Assembly (NCBI RefSeq): GCF_014737315.1
Contig: NZ_JPUF01000026.1
Location: forward strand, 1-49,487
Length of the DNA stretch: 49,487 nt
Source: Treponema zioleckii
GTDB lineage: Bacteria > Spirochaetota > Spirochaetia > Treponematales > Treponemataceae
Direction of reading: 5' to 3'
Part shown: positions 1 through 7,975 of the stretch, in pieces
How the letters are laid out: the number at the start of each line of letters is the position of its first letter
How positions within the stretch are numbered: the first letter of the stretch is position 1
Program-made: the position numbers and the translations under genes
Notes under the pieces: model-generated
Databases searched by the model: none
Told to the model about the DNA's origin: nothing
What the model saw: only the letters and a program-made list of their open reading frames with translations

Positions 1-17
1 GACGATTTTTTTTGATT

Positions 18-1361
18 TTAATGAGTGTCAACTTTTTTTAGAATTTTTATGAGACCTTCTTTTTCAACCAAGTCGATTGGTCGGCCTTCCGCATAACGGC
101 GAGCTTCGTCACTGAATGAGCCGACAGAGAAACAAATCCCCTTGTCAGCCTTTGTGTCTGAAACTTTGGCATGAAAATCTCGGATATACAAATCAGAAAT
201 ACTTCCTGTTGAACGATAGAATCTAAAAATATGGATTTCCTCAGAACGGATAAAGTCTATGTTTGTAAGGACTTCAACGCATTCTGGGGTTACTGACAAA
301 TCCACGATTTTTACGGAAGCTCGCTGATTTGCATAAAAAATCATTACGATTCGTCGGCAGAGAGCTACGAAGTCGCTTGAACTTGCCATGAGATAAACCT
401 GTAAGTTTTTGTTCTGGTTCAATTCCTGATAGCGGGCAACGAGCTGCGGAACGTCTTTGTAAGAGGGGTTTATTGCCATGATTTCTTTGAGCAAATTCAA
501 ACCCTTTGAAAGTCCTTTTGTAGCAAAATAAGCCAATGCCAAACGGTAGCGAAGGTCGATTGCAATTTCCGGATCGATATTCTCGTGCTTCAAGCCGATT
601 TCAAAATCCTGAATGGCTTTGTCATACTGATTCATTTTTGAGTGGGTGATTCCCGCCTCAAGACAAGATTTTGCACCGAAAACTGGATCTGGACGCAGGT
701 GCATGAATACTTTCATCGCTTTGTCGCCGTAACCGCTTTCGTTCATGGCATCTGCCATTGAGAAGAGTGCTTCCTTGTTTTCTGGGTTTTCATCGAGTGC
801 ACGCTTGAGATATGGCAAACATTCTTTGTAGTGTTTGTTCTTATAAAGCGCGAGACCCAGAAAAAAATTAAGGTTCGGAGCTTCAGGTCTTAAGGCAAGC
901 GCCTTTTTAAAGCAAGGAACAGCTTTGTCAAAACTGTTGTTTTTATAACATGCGTAGCCAAGATAGTAGTTAACTTCAAAATCCTGGGAATTCATGTTAT
1001 ATGCGAGTACGAGACCTTTCATTGCTTCTGGCAGTTTGTTGAGTTTTACCGCACAAATACCTTCCCTGAGGCATGATGTAAAAGCATCGATTTCTTTGTG
1101 GGCAGGGGCAATGCTCATCATCGTTTCGTATAACGGGTAGGCTTTATCCCATGCGTGTTCGTTATAATAAAGTTCAGACAGGGGAATAAGTCCGTCTGGA
1201 TTGTGAGGATCTTGAGAAAGTTTTCGGCTTGCATCCCGAATTATTGCTGCACGTCCCTTTTGTTTGCCCTTCTTCTTTTTTGAACCGCCGCCACGGGTTG
1301 CGACGGTAAGAATAAGGGCTAGAAAAGCGACAACTATAACAATTGCTATTAATGTAGGCAT
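18..1361 (-). CDS. TPR-repeat membrane-anchored protein with degenerate Mrr-like C-terminal domain
   Basis: The 447-residue protein starts with one hydrophobic segment (residues 1-22) followed by a very basic patch (GGGSKKKKGKQKGR), so it is probably anchored in the inner membrane with its body in the cytoplasm. Residues about 45-320 are tandem tetratricopeptide repeats (for example YLGYACYKNNSFDKAVPCFKKALALRPEAP, given here by its hallmark YLGYACYKNN), usually a protein-binding scaffold. The last 120 residues resemble the Mrr/restriction-endonuclease-like fold: a GICFSVGSFSDEARRYAEG stretch matches the 'g.fs.eA..~a....i.li....L' ending of that family. The catalytic (E/Q)xK strand reads EIHIFRFYR, so nuclease activity is unlikely. 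The ATG has only a weak GAAG upstream. A 7-bp hairpin (1373-1391) lies just upstream. The fold assignment of the tail is inference; the TPR call is firm. Confidence 0.75.
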   Translation of the reverse strand: MPTLIAIVIVVAFLALILTVATRGGGSKKKKGKQKGRAAIIRDASRKLSQDPHNPDGLIPLSELYYNEHAWDKAYPLYETMMSIAPAHKEIDAFTSCLREGICAVKLNKLPEAMKGLVLAYNMNSQDFEVNYYLGYACYKNNSFDKAVPCFKKALALRPEAPNLNFFLGLALYKNKHYKECLPYLKRALDENPENKEALFSMADAMNESGYGDKAMKVFMHLRPDPVFGAKSCLEAGITHSKMNQYDKAIQDFEIGLKHENIDPEIAIDLRYRLALAYFATKGLSKGLNLLKEIMAINPSYKDVPQLVARYQELNQNKNLQVYLMASSSDFVALCRRIVMIFYANQRASVKIVDLSVTPECVEVLTNIDFIRSEEIHIFRFYRSTGSISDLYIRDFHAKVSDTKADKGICFSVGSFSDEARRYAEGRPIDLVEKEGLIKILKKVDTH

Positions 1362-1438
1362 AACACTTCATTATCGGTCAAAAAGACCGATTTCTTCAAT
1401 TACTGAAAGTCTAGGTGATGAAACTTTAAATCTTAATT

Positions 1439-2608
1439 TTAGGATTTAAGTTCTTTTACGAATTCCGCGATTCTGTCCAAAGCAACTTTGATTTTGTCGA
1501 TTGAAGTCGCATAACAGCAGCGTATGTGCCCTTCTCCGCCTTCGCCGAACACGCTACCAGGAACTACCGCAACATTGTGCTTTTGAAAAAGCTGCGTTGC
1601 AAATTCCTCGCTCGTAAGGCCTGTGGAAGAAATGTCCGGGAACATGTAGAATGCGCCCGTCGGCTCAGGAACAGGAAGTCCCATGTCGCAGAACGCTTTG
1701 TACATCAAATTTCTTCGTTGCTGATAGCTTACGCGCATTTTTTCAACATCTTTCCAACTGTGTTTTAAGCCTTCGACCGCTGCATATTGGCTAAAAATCG
1801 GGGCGCAAATCGTGTTGTAGCCGTGAAGTTTTACAACTTGTCCCAAAAGTTCAGAAGGTGCCGCAATGTAGCCGATTCGCCAACCTGTCATTGCGAATGA
1901 CTTTGAGAATCCGTTCAGGACAATTGCGTAATCCTTCATGCCGGGAACCGCACCGATTGAGAAATGTTCTGCGCCGTCGTAGGCAAGCTCGCAGTAAATT
2001 TCGTCGCTTATGCACCAAATCTGATTCTCGATTACGACCTTTGCGATTTTTTCGAGTTCTTCTTTTGGAATCATCGTTCCGGTCGGGTTGTTCGGCGAGC
2101 AAATCATAACGGCTTTTGTTTTTGGTGTGATTGCCGCCTTAATTTGCTCTGCCGTCGGATAGTAGCCGTTTACGCTGGAATCAATAGGAACTACGACCGC
2201 GTTGCAGAGCTTTGCAAGCGGCGTGTAATTAACGTAGCACGGCTGAACGACGATAATCTCGTCGCCAGGGTTTAGGATTGCGCGCAAAACTGCGTCAACG
2301 CCCTCGCTCGCGCCAACGGTAATAAGAATCTCGTTCTTTGGATTGTAGAACATTCCGTAGCGTTCCATGTACTTTGCGATTTCTTCGCGAAGCTCAATGA
2401 GACCCCAGTTTGAGGTGTATGATGTGTGACCTTTTTCGAGATGATAATATGCTTCTTCTCGAATTACCCACGGAGTTGGAAAGTCTGGTTCTCCAACAGA
2501 AAGGGAAATTACGTCATCATGCCCGATGAGCATCTCAAAAAATTTTCGTATTCCAGATGGAGGTGTTTCCATCATTGATTTGCTGAATCTGTCTTCTCGT
2601 GTATTCAT
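1439..2608 (-). CDS. PLP-dependent aminotransferase, class I/II (aspartate/aromatic type)
   Basis: This is a 389-residue fold-type I aminotransferase, the usual length for the family. Visible landmarks are the substrate-side SVGEPDFPTP near residue 37, the PNNPTGT cofactor segment, ISDEIYCELAYDG, and the Schiff-base lysine in NGFSKSFAMTGWRIGY. Near the C-terminus GEGGEGHIRCCYATS carries the carboxylate-binding arginine. It should move amino groups between an amino acid and a 2-oxoacid in the cytoplasm; the exact substrate (aspartate, aromatic or alanine) cannot be read from sequence. It lies 141 bp downstream of an Lrp/AsnC regulator on the same strand. That arrangement suggests a co-transcribed, amino-acid-responsive pair, although a composite palindromic repeat sits between them and may affect read-through. 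Confidence 0.9.
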   Translation of the reverse strand: MNTREDRFSKSMMETPPSGIRKFFEMLIGHDDVISLSVGEPDFPTPWVIREEAYYHLEKGHTSYTSNWGLIELREEIAKYMERYGMFYNPKNEILITVGASEGVDAVLRAILNPGDEIIVVQPCYVNYTPLAKLCNAVVVPIDSSVNGYYPTAEQIKAAITPKTKAVMICSPNNPTGTMIPKEELEKIAKVVIENQIWCISDEIYCELAYDGAEHFSIGAVPGMKDYAIVLNGFSKSFAMTGWRIGYIAAPSELLGQVVKLHGYNTICAPIFSQYAAVEGLKHSWKDVEKMRVSYQQRRNLMYKAFCDMGLPVPEPTGAFYMFPDISSTGLTSEEFATQLFQKHNVAVVPGSVFGEGGEGHIRCCYATSIDKIKVALDRIAEFVKELKS

Positions 2609-2680
2609 AAAACTTTTTTTCCATCGTAAGATTTCTTTTTTTTTCTGCTCTACTCCGCAACTGTCGTTTTGTAAATGTGA

Positions 2681-2753
2681 TGCTGAGCGGAGTCGAAGAA
2701 TAGATTCCGAAACAAGTTCGGAATGACCTGTTATTTGAAATCCAATGTACTAG
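2681..2753 (+). repeat. Composite palindromic intergenic repeat, partial copy
   Basis: The element has three parts in order: the linker TGCTGAGCGGAGTCGAAG, a hairpin GATTCCGAA-ACAAG-TTCGGAATGAC, and the tail TTATTTGAAATCCAATGTAC ending in TAG. The same linker, hairpin and tail recur at 6077-6180. The tail runs into the 3' end of the upstream Lrp gene on the other strand and supplies its TAG stop codon. The first hairpin of the full element is missing here. Confidence 0.8.
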
Positions 2754-3244
2754 GCCATTACGCCTTCGCGGCGGTCACTTTCGTCCTCAACGTAAAGAAC
2801 GTCGTTCTCTTTGTATTTTTTTAGGAGAAAGTGTGTTTTTGTGGAGCGAACGCCGTTCAGTGTAGAGAGTTTGCTCGAAACAAAAGAAGCAACTTCGCGA
2901 AGGTTGTCGCCTTCTATAATCACTTTGAGGTCGTAGCCTCCGCTCATAAGGTAAAGGGATTTTACCTGCGGAAATCGGTAAATTCTTTCGGCGAGTGCGT
3001 CAAAGCCATGCTCGCGTTCTGGTGCGCATTGAATTTCTATTTCTGCCATAACTTTGTCTTTTACGGCTTCATCTTTCTCAGGATTGATAATGGCGGCGTA
3101 TTTAAGGATTACGCCCTCATTTTCAAGGGATTTAATAATTTCTTTTACTTCGTCCACGGTCTTTTTTGTCATTGCCGAAATATCTTCGACGGAAAGCCGT
3201 GCGTTTTCCCGCAACAAGTCAAGGATTTCTTCTTTGCTGTTCAT
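2750..3244 (-). CDS. Lrp/AsnC family transcriptional regulator
   Basis: The 164-residue protein has an N-terminal winged helix-turn-helix (residues 1-60, ILDLLRENARLSVEDISAMT then the recognition-helix region) and a C-terminal RAM/AsnC ligand-binding domain with the alpha-beta pattern VKSLYLMSGGYDLKVIIEGDN. The family binds amino acids and forms octamers or dimers that bend DNA and activate or repress amino-acid genes. The ATG is preceded by a strong GAGGGGG ribosome binding site. A good promoter lies just upstream. The next gene on the strand is an aminotransferase, its probable target. The stop codon lies inside the tail of a dispersed repeat, so the last residues (GVMA) may have been set by the repeat's arrival. 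Confidence 0.9.
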   Translation of the reverse strand: MNSKEEILDLLRENARLSVEDISAMTKKTVDEVKEIIKSLENEGVILKYAAIINPEKDEAVKDKVMAEIEIQCAPEREHGFDALAERIYRFPQVKSLYLMSGGYDLKVIIEGDNLREVASFVSSKLSTLNGVRSTKTHFLLKKYKENDVLYVEDESDRREGVMA

Positions 3245-3270
3245 ATTCCCCCTCTTCTCTCTCTTAATTT

Positions 3271-3299
3271 ATTATAAAAAAGCTAGGGCAATTCTACAA
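3271..3299 (-). promoter_or_regulatory. Sigma-70 promoter of the Lrp/AsnC gene
   Basis: On the minus strand there is a -35 box TTGTAG (3294-3299), a 17-bp spacer and a perfect -10 TATAAT (3271-3276), about 27 bp before the ATG at 3244. Confidence 0.7.
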
Positions 3300-3310
3300 T
3301 AAAAGAAAAA

Positions 3311-4942
3311 TTATTGCTCTACAAAAAATTGATAAATTGCAGGAATTACGTTCGTTTTACTTTCGTAGCTGAAAATTTCGCTTTTGAGTTTTCCGCTAGA
3401 CCAGTTTAACGCCACAAGATTTCCGTGAACGGGCTTTTTGTCGTTGCCAACAACAATTCCTAAATTTATGATTTTTAGCTCATCGTTTTCATAAAAATAG
3501 CAATAGGAATCCGAAAGACCGATATTTTCCCGGAAAATTACAACGTCGTTGGATTCAAGCAGTTTTTTTGCCTCAATCTCTGGAACTGAGGCGGGATTTT
3601 TTGTTATGCCCACAAGAATGTTTATTTGGTTTTTAGCCGAATTTGAACGGTGGTGAGCAGTGGAAGATTGGCTTTTGTTTTCTTCAATATTTTTTGAATC
3701 AAAATCGACTGCACGAATGTTAACCGCCGTTTTGTGGAGATTTCGGGTAAAAGTTTCGCCTTGTCGCATGTCAAAAATAATTTCGTCGAATCCCGACAAA
3801 AAGCGCGCTTCGCTTCCCGCAAGGTCGCGCAAAAGGATTTCGGCTTTGTCCTTTGATTTTTTGTAGCGGTCCCACTTCCAGTTCGTGCGGATTCCAGCGC
3901 CAATGTTGCCGCTTCCGCCGATTAAAATGAGCTGATTTTTTGTGTTCTCGTAGTCGATTTTTGAGAAACGCTGGCTTGTTTTTGCGACTTCCTCGTAATA
4001 TTTTGAGATTTCCTCCGCCGCGGAATCCGGCAGGAATTCCCAGTATTGGTGCGAGGTTGAGACGACAAATTCTTCGGGGATAAAGTCGTAGGTTGAGCTT
4101 TTGTGAATCAGCACGGGATTTTTGGCGTTTTTGCAAAGCGCGAATTTTTGAATGCAAGTTATGCTTTCCGGGCTGTCGATTTCGATGTCCTGAGCGCTTT
4201 CAAACTTTGCGATTGTGTTCTGTGAGGCAATGTCGTGAAGGTTCGTCATTCGCGGAATTTGGTAGTGCGAGAAGTCCACTGAGGCGATGACGAGGGAATT
4301 TTCCGGCAGATTTTTTGCGAGAAGCTCGCCTAATTTTTGATACAGCCTGAATTCTTCGGGGTTTGAGAACATTTTTACGAGAATCGGAAGAATCTTTGCG
4401 TTCGGAAAATAATGTTTTATGAACGGCGTGTGAATGTAGATTCCGTGTTCGTTTTCCCAGAGTGAATCCTGAAAACTCACTTCGTTTTTTAACACTTCGT
4501 CCGAAAGAATCTGTTCTTCGAGCAGCTTTTCGATTTTGCTTGCCAAAGGAATTTCGCCTTCCGGTGCCATGAATTTTGTGTTTTTTGGAAAGACGATATT
4601 TTTAGTTCCTTGTTCGAAGTGATCCGGCGCGATTACGACGACAACTGCTGGCTCTGCGTTCGTTTTTGAAGCGAGATTTGAAAGTGATTTGTAAAAGCTG
4701 TTCTGAAACGGGCTAGTTATGTCGTGGTGCGGAATTACGACTGCCTGCGGGATTTTTTGCGGAATCACGAAAGGCTCGCTCAGCGCGTAAATGTGATTCC
4801 ACATTTCAATGTCGTTCGGGTATTGATACATTACCGTCGTGCCTGATTTTTCAGAAAGTGTAGTCTGGCACGACGGCAAAAGAACTGCTGCAACAGTTGC
4901 AAGAACAATTGCAGCAAAGATTGCAGCAGGTTTTAGTTTCAT
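3311..4942 (-). CDS. Memo/AmmeMemoRadiSam-B-like lipoprotein with extra C-terminal domain
   Basis: A Memo-family protein (class III extradiol dioxygenase-like fold) is seen in the first 330 residues: IPHHDIT, VIAPDHFEQG, HGIYIHTPFIKHYFPNAKILPILV, SVDFSHYQ and later SITCIQKF. These match the conserved histidine, DFSHY and cysteine positions of Memo1-like proteins. It is preceded by a signal ending LLPSC, a lipobox, so the protein should be an exported lipoprotein, unusual for a family that is mostly cytoplasmic. The last 200 residues (from LILIGGSGNIGAG to INLGIVVGNDKKP and HGNLVALNW) faintly resemble CapA/PgsA-type phosphoesterase-like domains; this is a guess. The ATG at 4942 overlaps the stop of the upstream gene as ATGA, so translation is coupled. 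A longer frame from 4963 exists but would start inside the neighbour. Substrate and activity are unknown. Confidence 0.7.
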   Translation of the reverse strand: MKLKPAAIFAAIVLATVAAVLLPSCQTTLSEKSGTTVMYQYPNDIEMWNHIYALSEPFVIPQKIPQAVVIPHHDITSPFQNSFYKSLSNLASKTNAEPAVVVVIAPDHFEQGTKNIVFPKNTKFMAPEGEIPLASKIEKLLEEQILSDEVLKNEVSFQDSLWENEHGIYIHTPFIKHYFPNAKILPILVKMFSNPEEFRLYQKLGELLAKNLPENSLVIASVDFSHYQIPRMTNLHDIASQNTIAKFESAQDIEIDSPESITCIQKFALCKNAKNPVLIHKSSTYDFIPEEFVVSTSHQYWEFLPDSAAEEISKYYEEVAKTSQRFSKIDYENTKNQLILIGGSGNIGAGIRTNWKWDRYKKSKDKAEILLRDLAGSEARFLSGFDEIIFDMRQGETFTRNLHKTAVNIRAVDFDSKNIEENKSQSSTAHHRSNSAKNQINILVGITKNPASVPEIEAKKLLESNDVVIFRENIGLSDSYCYFYENDELKIINLGIVVGNDKKPVHGNLVALNWSSGKLKSEIFSYESKTNVIPAIYQFFVEQ

Positions 4943-5937
4943 TTGTAAAGCCTTCCGCCCCATTCGATTACGGCAAAGCCTGTTCGTTCGGCTTTTACGA
5001 GAGCCTGCTCTTTTGTTTCGATTGGCTCGTCAAGTTTTTTGTAGTCGAAGAAGACGCGGATAACGCTGTCTGGTTTTGGACTGATTTTAAGAGGTGCTTC
5101 TTTGTCGAGCTGCGCCTGCGGTCTAAAAGTGATGAAAATGTATTCTTTACCCTGCAATACAGGAATCCAGAATTCGTTGAAATCAGCAATTTCTTTTTCG
5201 TTCAAGCCCTGGTAAGAAAGTTTTTCGTTAAAGAATGATTCAAGTTCCTCTGTTTTAAGTACGAATCCTTCGGCAAGGGAAATTTCTTCATTGTTGTCCT
5301 TTCCTTCCCAGAAAAGATACGGATATTCTTTTTTGGTTTTTGAGTCAACGATTTTTCCGTCAGGATAAGCTGTGACTTTCCACTGTTTTCCCATCTCTGG
5401 AATTGATTTTGTAACTCCGCCTTCTGGATGCGCCGAAACTTTTACGGTCTGTTTTTTCTTTGGATAGAGATAAATGACAGGTTTACCCTTTTCGGCAAAT
5501 CCGCCCTGATGAACGTAGAGCGTCATTGAATATGATTTTGTAGTTCCGTCCTTGAAAGTGGCGATGAACATAAAGTGGTTTGAGCCCCATTCAAGATTGT
5601 CAAAAGCTCCCGACGCGTTGTACTGGAACGTTGAAGAGCCTGCGACGTATTTTTTTAGAATAAAATCGTCAACGCCGGTGTTTTTGTTTCCCATCAGGTG
5701 GTCAAGGATTTTGTCGCGGCTTTTTGGCGACCACAGAACACGGATTGATTTGCAGTCCTTTGAAACTGTGCCGTCAAAAACGACTTTGTAATCTTTTAGT
5801 GTTTCTGTGTTATAAACATATCTCGTGTCCTCGTTTGCTGGCGAAGTAACTTTGATAAATGAAGACTCTCCTGCAAAGAGACTTGTAACGCTAAAGAATG
5901 TGATGAGTGTTAAAATCAGACTTTTTATTTTGCTCAT
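4939..5937 (-). CDS. Exported protein with KPVIYLYP-type domain
   Basis: The 332-residue product has a signal peptide (hydrophobic residues 6-20, cleavage near LFAGES). After an Ig-like N-terminal portion (residues 25-145) comes the signature GKPVIYLYPKKKQTVKVSAH followed by W-K-V-T-A-Y-P-D-G-K and YPYLFWEG. I recall this block from many uncharacterised secreted proteins of Bacteroidetes, Firmicutes and spirochaetes; no function is established that I know of. A strong AGGAG site and an extended -10 promoter precede the ATG. It is the first gene of a two-gene operon with the Memo-like lipoprotein, coupled by a 4-base overlap, so the two probably act together at the cell surface or in the periplasm. 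Confidence 0.7.
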   Translation of the reverse strand: MSKIKSLILTLITFFSVTSLFAGESSFIKVTSPANEDTRYVYNTETLKDYKVVFDGTVSKDCKSIRVLWSPKSRDKILDHLMGNKNTGVDDFILKKYVAGSSTFQYNASGAFDNLEWGSNHFMFIATFKDGTTKSYSMTLYVHQGGFAEKGKPVIYLYPKKKQTVKVSAHPEGGVTKSIPEMGKQWKVTAYPDGKIVDSKTKKEYPYLFWEGKDNNEEISLAEGFVLKTEELESFFNEKLSYQGLNEKEIADFNEFWIPVLQGKEYIFITFRPQAQLDKEAPLKISPKPDSVIRVFFDYKKLDEPIETKEQALVKAERTGFAVIEWGGRLYK

Positions 5938-5957
5938 AAAATCTCCTGTTTCGGAAG

Positions 5958-5987
5958 ATTATAACACAGTTTATAAATAAAATACAA
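5958..5987 (-). promoter_or_regulatory. Promoter of the KPVIYLYP/Memo operon
   Basis: The minus strand shows -35 TTGTAT (5982-5987), an 18-bp spacer and -10 TATAAT (5958-5963) with an upstream TGT making it an extended -10. Confidence 0.65.
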
Positions 5988-6076
5988 TCTTAAAAAAAAC
6001 TTAAAATAATAAAATTCGGGGAAGATTTCCGCAATAAGCGTGGGAATGATGCTAGTGTATTGAATATTGAATAACT

Positions 6077-6180
6077 GTCATGCTGAATTTATTTCAGCAT
6101 CCGCGGTTGCAGAGCGGAGTCGAAGCACAGATTCCGAAACAAGTTCGGAATGACCTGTTATTTGAAATCCAATATACTGG
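6077..6180 (+). repeat. Composite palindromic intergenic repeat, most complete copy
   Basis: The full order of modules is visible here: hairpin 1 (GTCATGCTGAA-TTTA-TTTCAGCATCC), linker AGAGCGGAGTCGAAG, hairpin 2 (GATTCCGAA-ACAAG-TTCGGAATGAC) and tail (CTGTTATTTGAAATCCAATA then TACTGG). Hairpin 2 is an inverted relative of hairpin 1 with base-paired substitutions. This gene-free stretch (5938-6354, 417 bp) contains no credible ORF; besides the repeat it holds a promoter and a run of hairpins. Confidence 0.85.
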
Positions 6181-6184
6181 TTTA

Positions 6185-6299
6185 TGAGCCGAGTGAAGTG
6201 GTTTCGACTCGGCTCAACCACCGCTTTTCAAACTTTTTAGTCAGCTCTTTTTTGGAGTTGACTAAAGCCAGTTTTTCAGTTTTTGCAAAGCAAAAATTG
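6185..6299. other. Run of three short hairpins
   Basis: Three inverted repeats follow each other: TGAGCCGAGT/ACTCGGCTCA (6185-6216, 10 bp), TTTAGTCAGCTC/GAGTTGACTAAA (6236-6266, 12 bp with one wobble) and CAGTTTTTGC/GCAAAAATTG (6277-6299, 10 bp with one wobble). They lie between two minus-strand transcription units. Their role is unknown; they may be part of a transcript end or a repeat-decayed region. Confidence 0.6.
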
Positions 6300-6354
6300 A
6301 GCGGAACGGCGAAGCTGATTATGGCTACGCTTAAAGTTAACTTTGCCGTTCCGC
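6295..6354 (-). terminator. Probable intrinsic terminator after the GH28 gene
   Basis: The arms GCGGAACGGCGAAG (6301-6314) and CTTTGCCGTTCCGC (6341-6354) pair over 13 of 14 positions directly after the GH28 stop codon. The minus-strand RNA then enters a U-rich stretch (UCAAUUUUUGC). The 26-base loop is longer than usual. Confidence 0.6.
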
Positions 6355-7710
6355 TTATTCATAAATGAATGTCTCTTTTGGACCTTCGATTTTTACGTTC
6401 GAGAATTTGGCTCCTGGAGCGTTTCTTACGCGGAAACTTTTGACAGTAACTTCTGGAAGACCATAGAACATATCGCTTTCCATTGGAGAGCGGTCAGAAG
6501 TTTCGTCTGTAGAAAAGTCGCAATCGCGGATTTCAAGATTGTCAATCGGCATTTCTGGAAGACCGACGATAAATCCTGCGCTGGCCTTGCAGTTCTTTGC
6601 AACGCAGCCGATGATTTTTACGTCGTGAATGCGCGGCGTTTCGCTCGTTACAGGCTGCTTTTCCAGGCTGAAAAGCGGGGATTTTGTGTCGGTGATTCCG
6701 CATTTATAGTACATGTTCATTGCAATCGGGCAGAGAGTGTCGTTCATCACGAGATTTTTAAGTTCAACGTCAAAAATGTCTCCACCGCGACCCCGGCGGC
6801 TCTTGATTCTTATTCCGCGGTCAGTTCCGCTCAAATCGCAGTTGCTCGCGTGAATGTGGCTCATTCCTGCGGCAGTCTCTGAACCGATTACGATTCCACC
6901 GTGGGCGTTGCGTACCGTGCAGTTCTTAATCTCAACGTTGACGGTAGGTTTGTTGCAGCGGATTCCGTCCGGGCCTGAACCCGATTTGATGCAGATTCCG
7001 TCATCGCCAACAGATACGAAGCAGCCCTCAATCGTAACGTCTTCGCATGAATCAACGTCGATTCCGTCGGTGTTTGGAGCCGTATATGGATTTTCGATGT
7101 GCAAATCTTTTAGGAGAAGATTCTTAACGTAAAGAGGATGAACCGTCCAGAACGGAGAATCGATTATTTTTACGCCTTCTAGTATAACGTTTTCGCAGAA
7201 AGAAAATTCAACAAGGCTTGGGCGCAAGAACTGGATTTCGCGTCCGCCGCCGCCGCCAGGCTGATTTTCAAAGCCAGCGTTCATTGAAGCAAGAACCAGT
7301 TCGTATGAATCTTCAGGTTTTGTTTGTCCCCGATCTTTTTTGGCTTTTTTTAAATCCCACCAAGGCGCGCCGTTACCGTTTATAGTTCCTTTTCCAATGA
7401 TTTTTACGTTTTTTGTGTGACTCGAAAGAATTAGAGGGTGCATTGCGAAGCACTCAACACCTTCCCAGCGGGTGAATGTCGGAGGATACAAGCTTGGTTC
7501 AGCAATAAAAGAAAGTTCTGCACCTTCGTCAAGAACGAAAGTCGTATCGCTTGGGATATCGATTGGGCCTGTTGCCCAAATACCCTTTCCTACTGTCAAT
7601 TTTCCGCCGCCATTTCTGGCAAGCTCAGCAAAAGCTAGAGCAAAAGCATTTGTATTATTGAATTTTCCGTCGTTTTTACCGCCGAAATCCTCTATTCGTA
7701 ATTCTATCAT
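6355..7710 (-). CDS. Glycoside hydrolase family 28 polygalacturonase, cytoplasmic
   Basis: The 451-residue protein is a right-handed beta-helix GH28 enzyme that hydrolyses alpha-1,4-galacturonosyl bonds in pectin. All family active-site motifs are present: NTDGID (N213, D215), GDDG (D236, D237), AHGG (H270) and RIK (R301, K303). The chosen ATG at 7710 has a clean AGGAG five bases upstream and yields MIELRIEDFGGKNDG, the usual start of bacterial exo-type members. A longer frame to 7740 has no ribosome binding site. There is no signal peptide, so it most likely trims oligogalacturonides or unsaturated products inside the cell. It is the last of three same-strand pectin genes but has its own upstream region with a promoter-like sequence and a repeat, so it need not be in one transcript with them. 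Confidence 0.93.
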   Translation of the reverse strand: MIELRIEDFGGKNDGKFNNTNAFALAFAELARNGGGKLTVGKGIWATGPIDIPSDTTFVLDEGAELSFIAEPSLYPPTFTRWEGVECFAMHPLILSSHTKNVKIIGKGTINGNGAPWWDLKKAKKDRGQTKPEDSYELVLASMNAGFENQPGGGGGREIQFLRPSLVEFSFCENVILEGVKIIDSPFWTVHPLYVKNLLLKDLHIENPYTAPNTDGIDVDSCEDVTIEGCFVSVGDDGICIKSGSGPDGIRCNKPTVNVEIKNCTVRNAHGGIVIGSETAAGMSHIHASNCDLSGTDRGIRIKSRRGRGGDIFDVELKNLVMNDTLCPIAMNMYYKCGITDTKSPLFSLEKQPVTSETPRIHDVKIIGCVAKNCKASAGFIVGLPEMPIDNLEIRDCDFSTDETSDRSPMESDMFYGLPEVTVKSFRVRNAPGAKFSNVKIEGPKETFIYE

Positions 7711-7729
7711 AGTTTCTCCTGACTTTTGT

Positions 7730-7760
7730 GTTATATCCAATTTTAAATATTAATAGTCAA
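7730..7760 (-). promoter_or_regulatory. Possible promoter of the GH28 gene
   Basis: A -35-like TTGACT (7755-7760) and a -10-like TATAAC (7730-7735) are separated by 19 bp, longer than ideal. Other pairings in this AT-rich stretch are possible. Confidence 0.4.
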
Positions 7761-7824
7761 CGTACAATAAAATAGAATGGCTTTTTTTTGTAATTTGGCG
7801 ATAAAATGGCGAATGGCAAGTGGA

Positions 7825-7859
7825 AACGATGAGCTTTGCGAGTGGAAAAGCTCATCGTT
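7825..7859. other. Perfect 13-bp hairpin upstream of GH28
   Basis: AACGATGAGCTTT and AAAGCTCATCGTT form a perfect 13-bp stem with a 9-base loop. There is no T run on either side, so it is not an ordinary terminator. It could be an operator, an RNA-processing site or part of the leader of the GH28 message. Confidence 0.6.
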
Positions 7860-7900
7860 ATGCAGGAGTTTCAAGTCTCTGTCATTTTGAACTTTCAAAG

Positions 7901-7966
7901 CCTGTCATGCTGAACTAGTTTCCGCATCTATGTTTTTAAGATGCCGAAATAAATTCGGCATGACAG
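7901..7966 (+). repeat. Composite palindromic repeat, two-hairpin copy
   Basis: A degenerate hairpin 1 (GTCATGCTGAACTAGTTTCC then GCATC) is followed by a perfect hairpin 2 (GATGCCGAA-ATAAA-TTCGGCATGAC). It lies just after the pectinesterase stop codon. The GCCGAA/TTCGGC pair is a compensated variant of the GCTGAA/TTCAGC and TCCGAA/TTCGGA forms seen elsewhere. Confidence 0.8.
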
Positions 7967-7975
7967 TTTTCTTTC

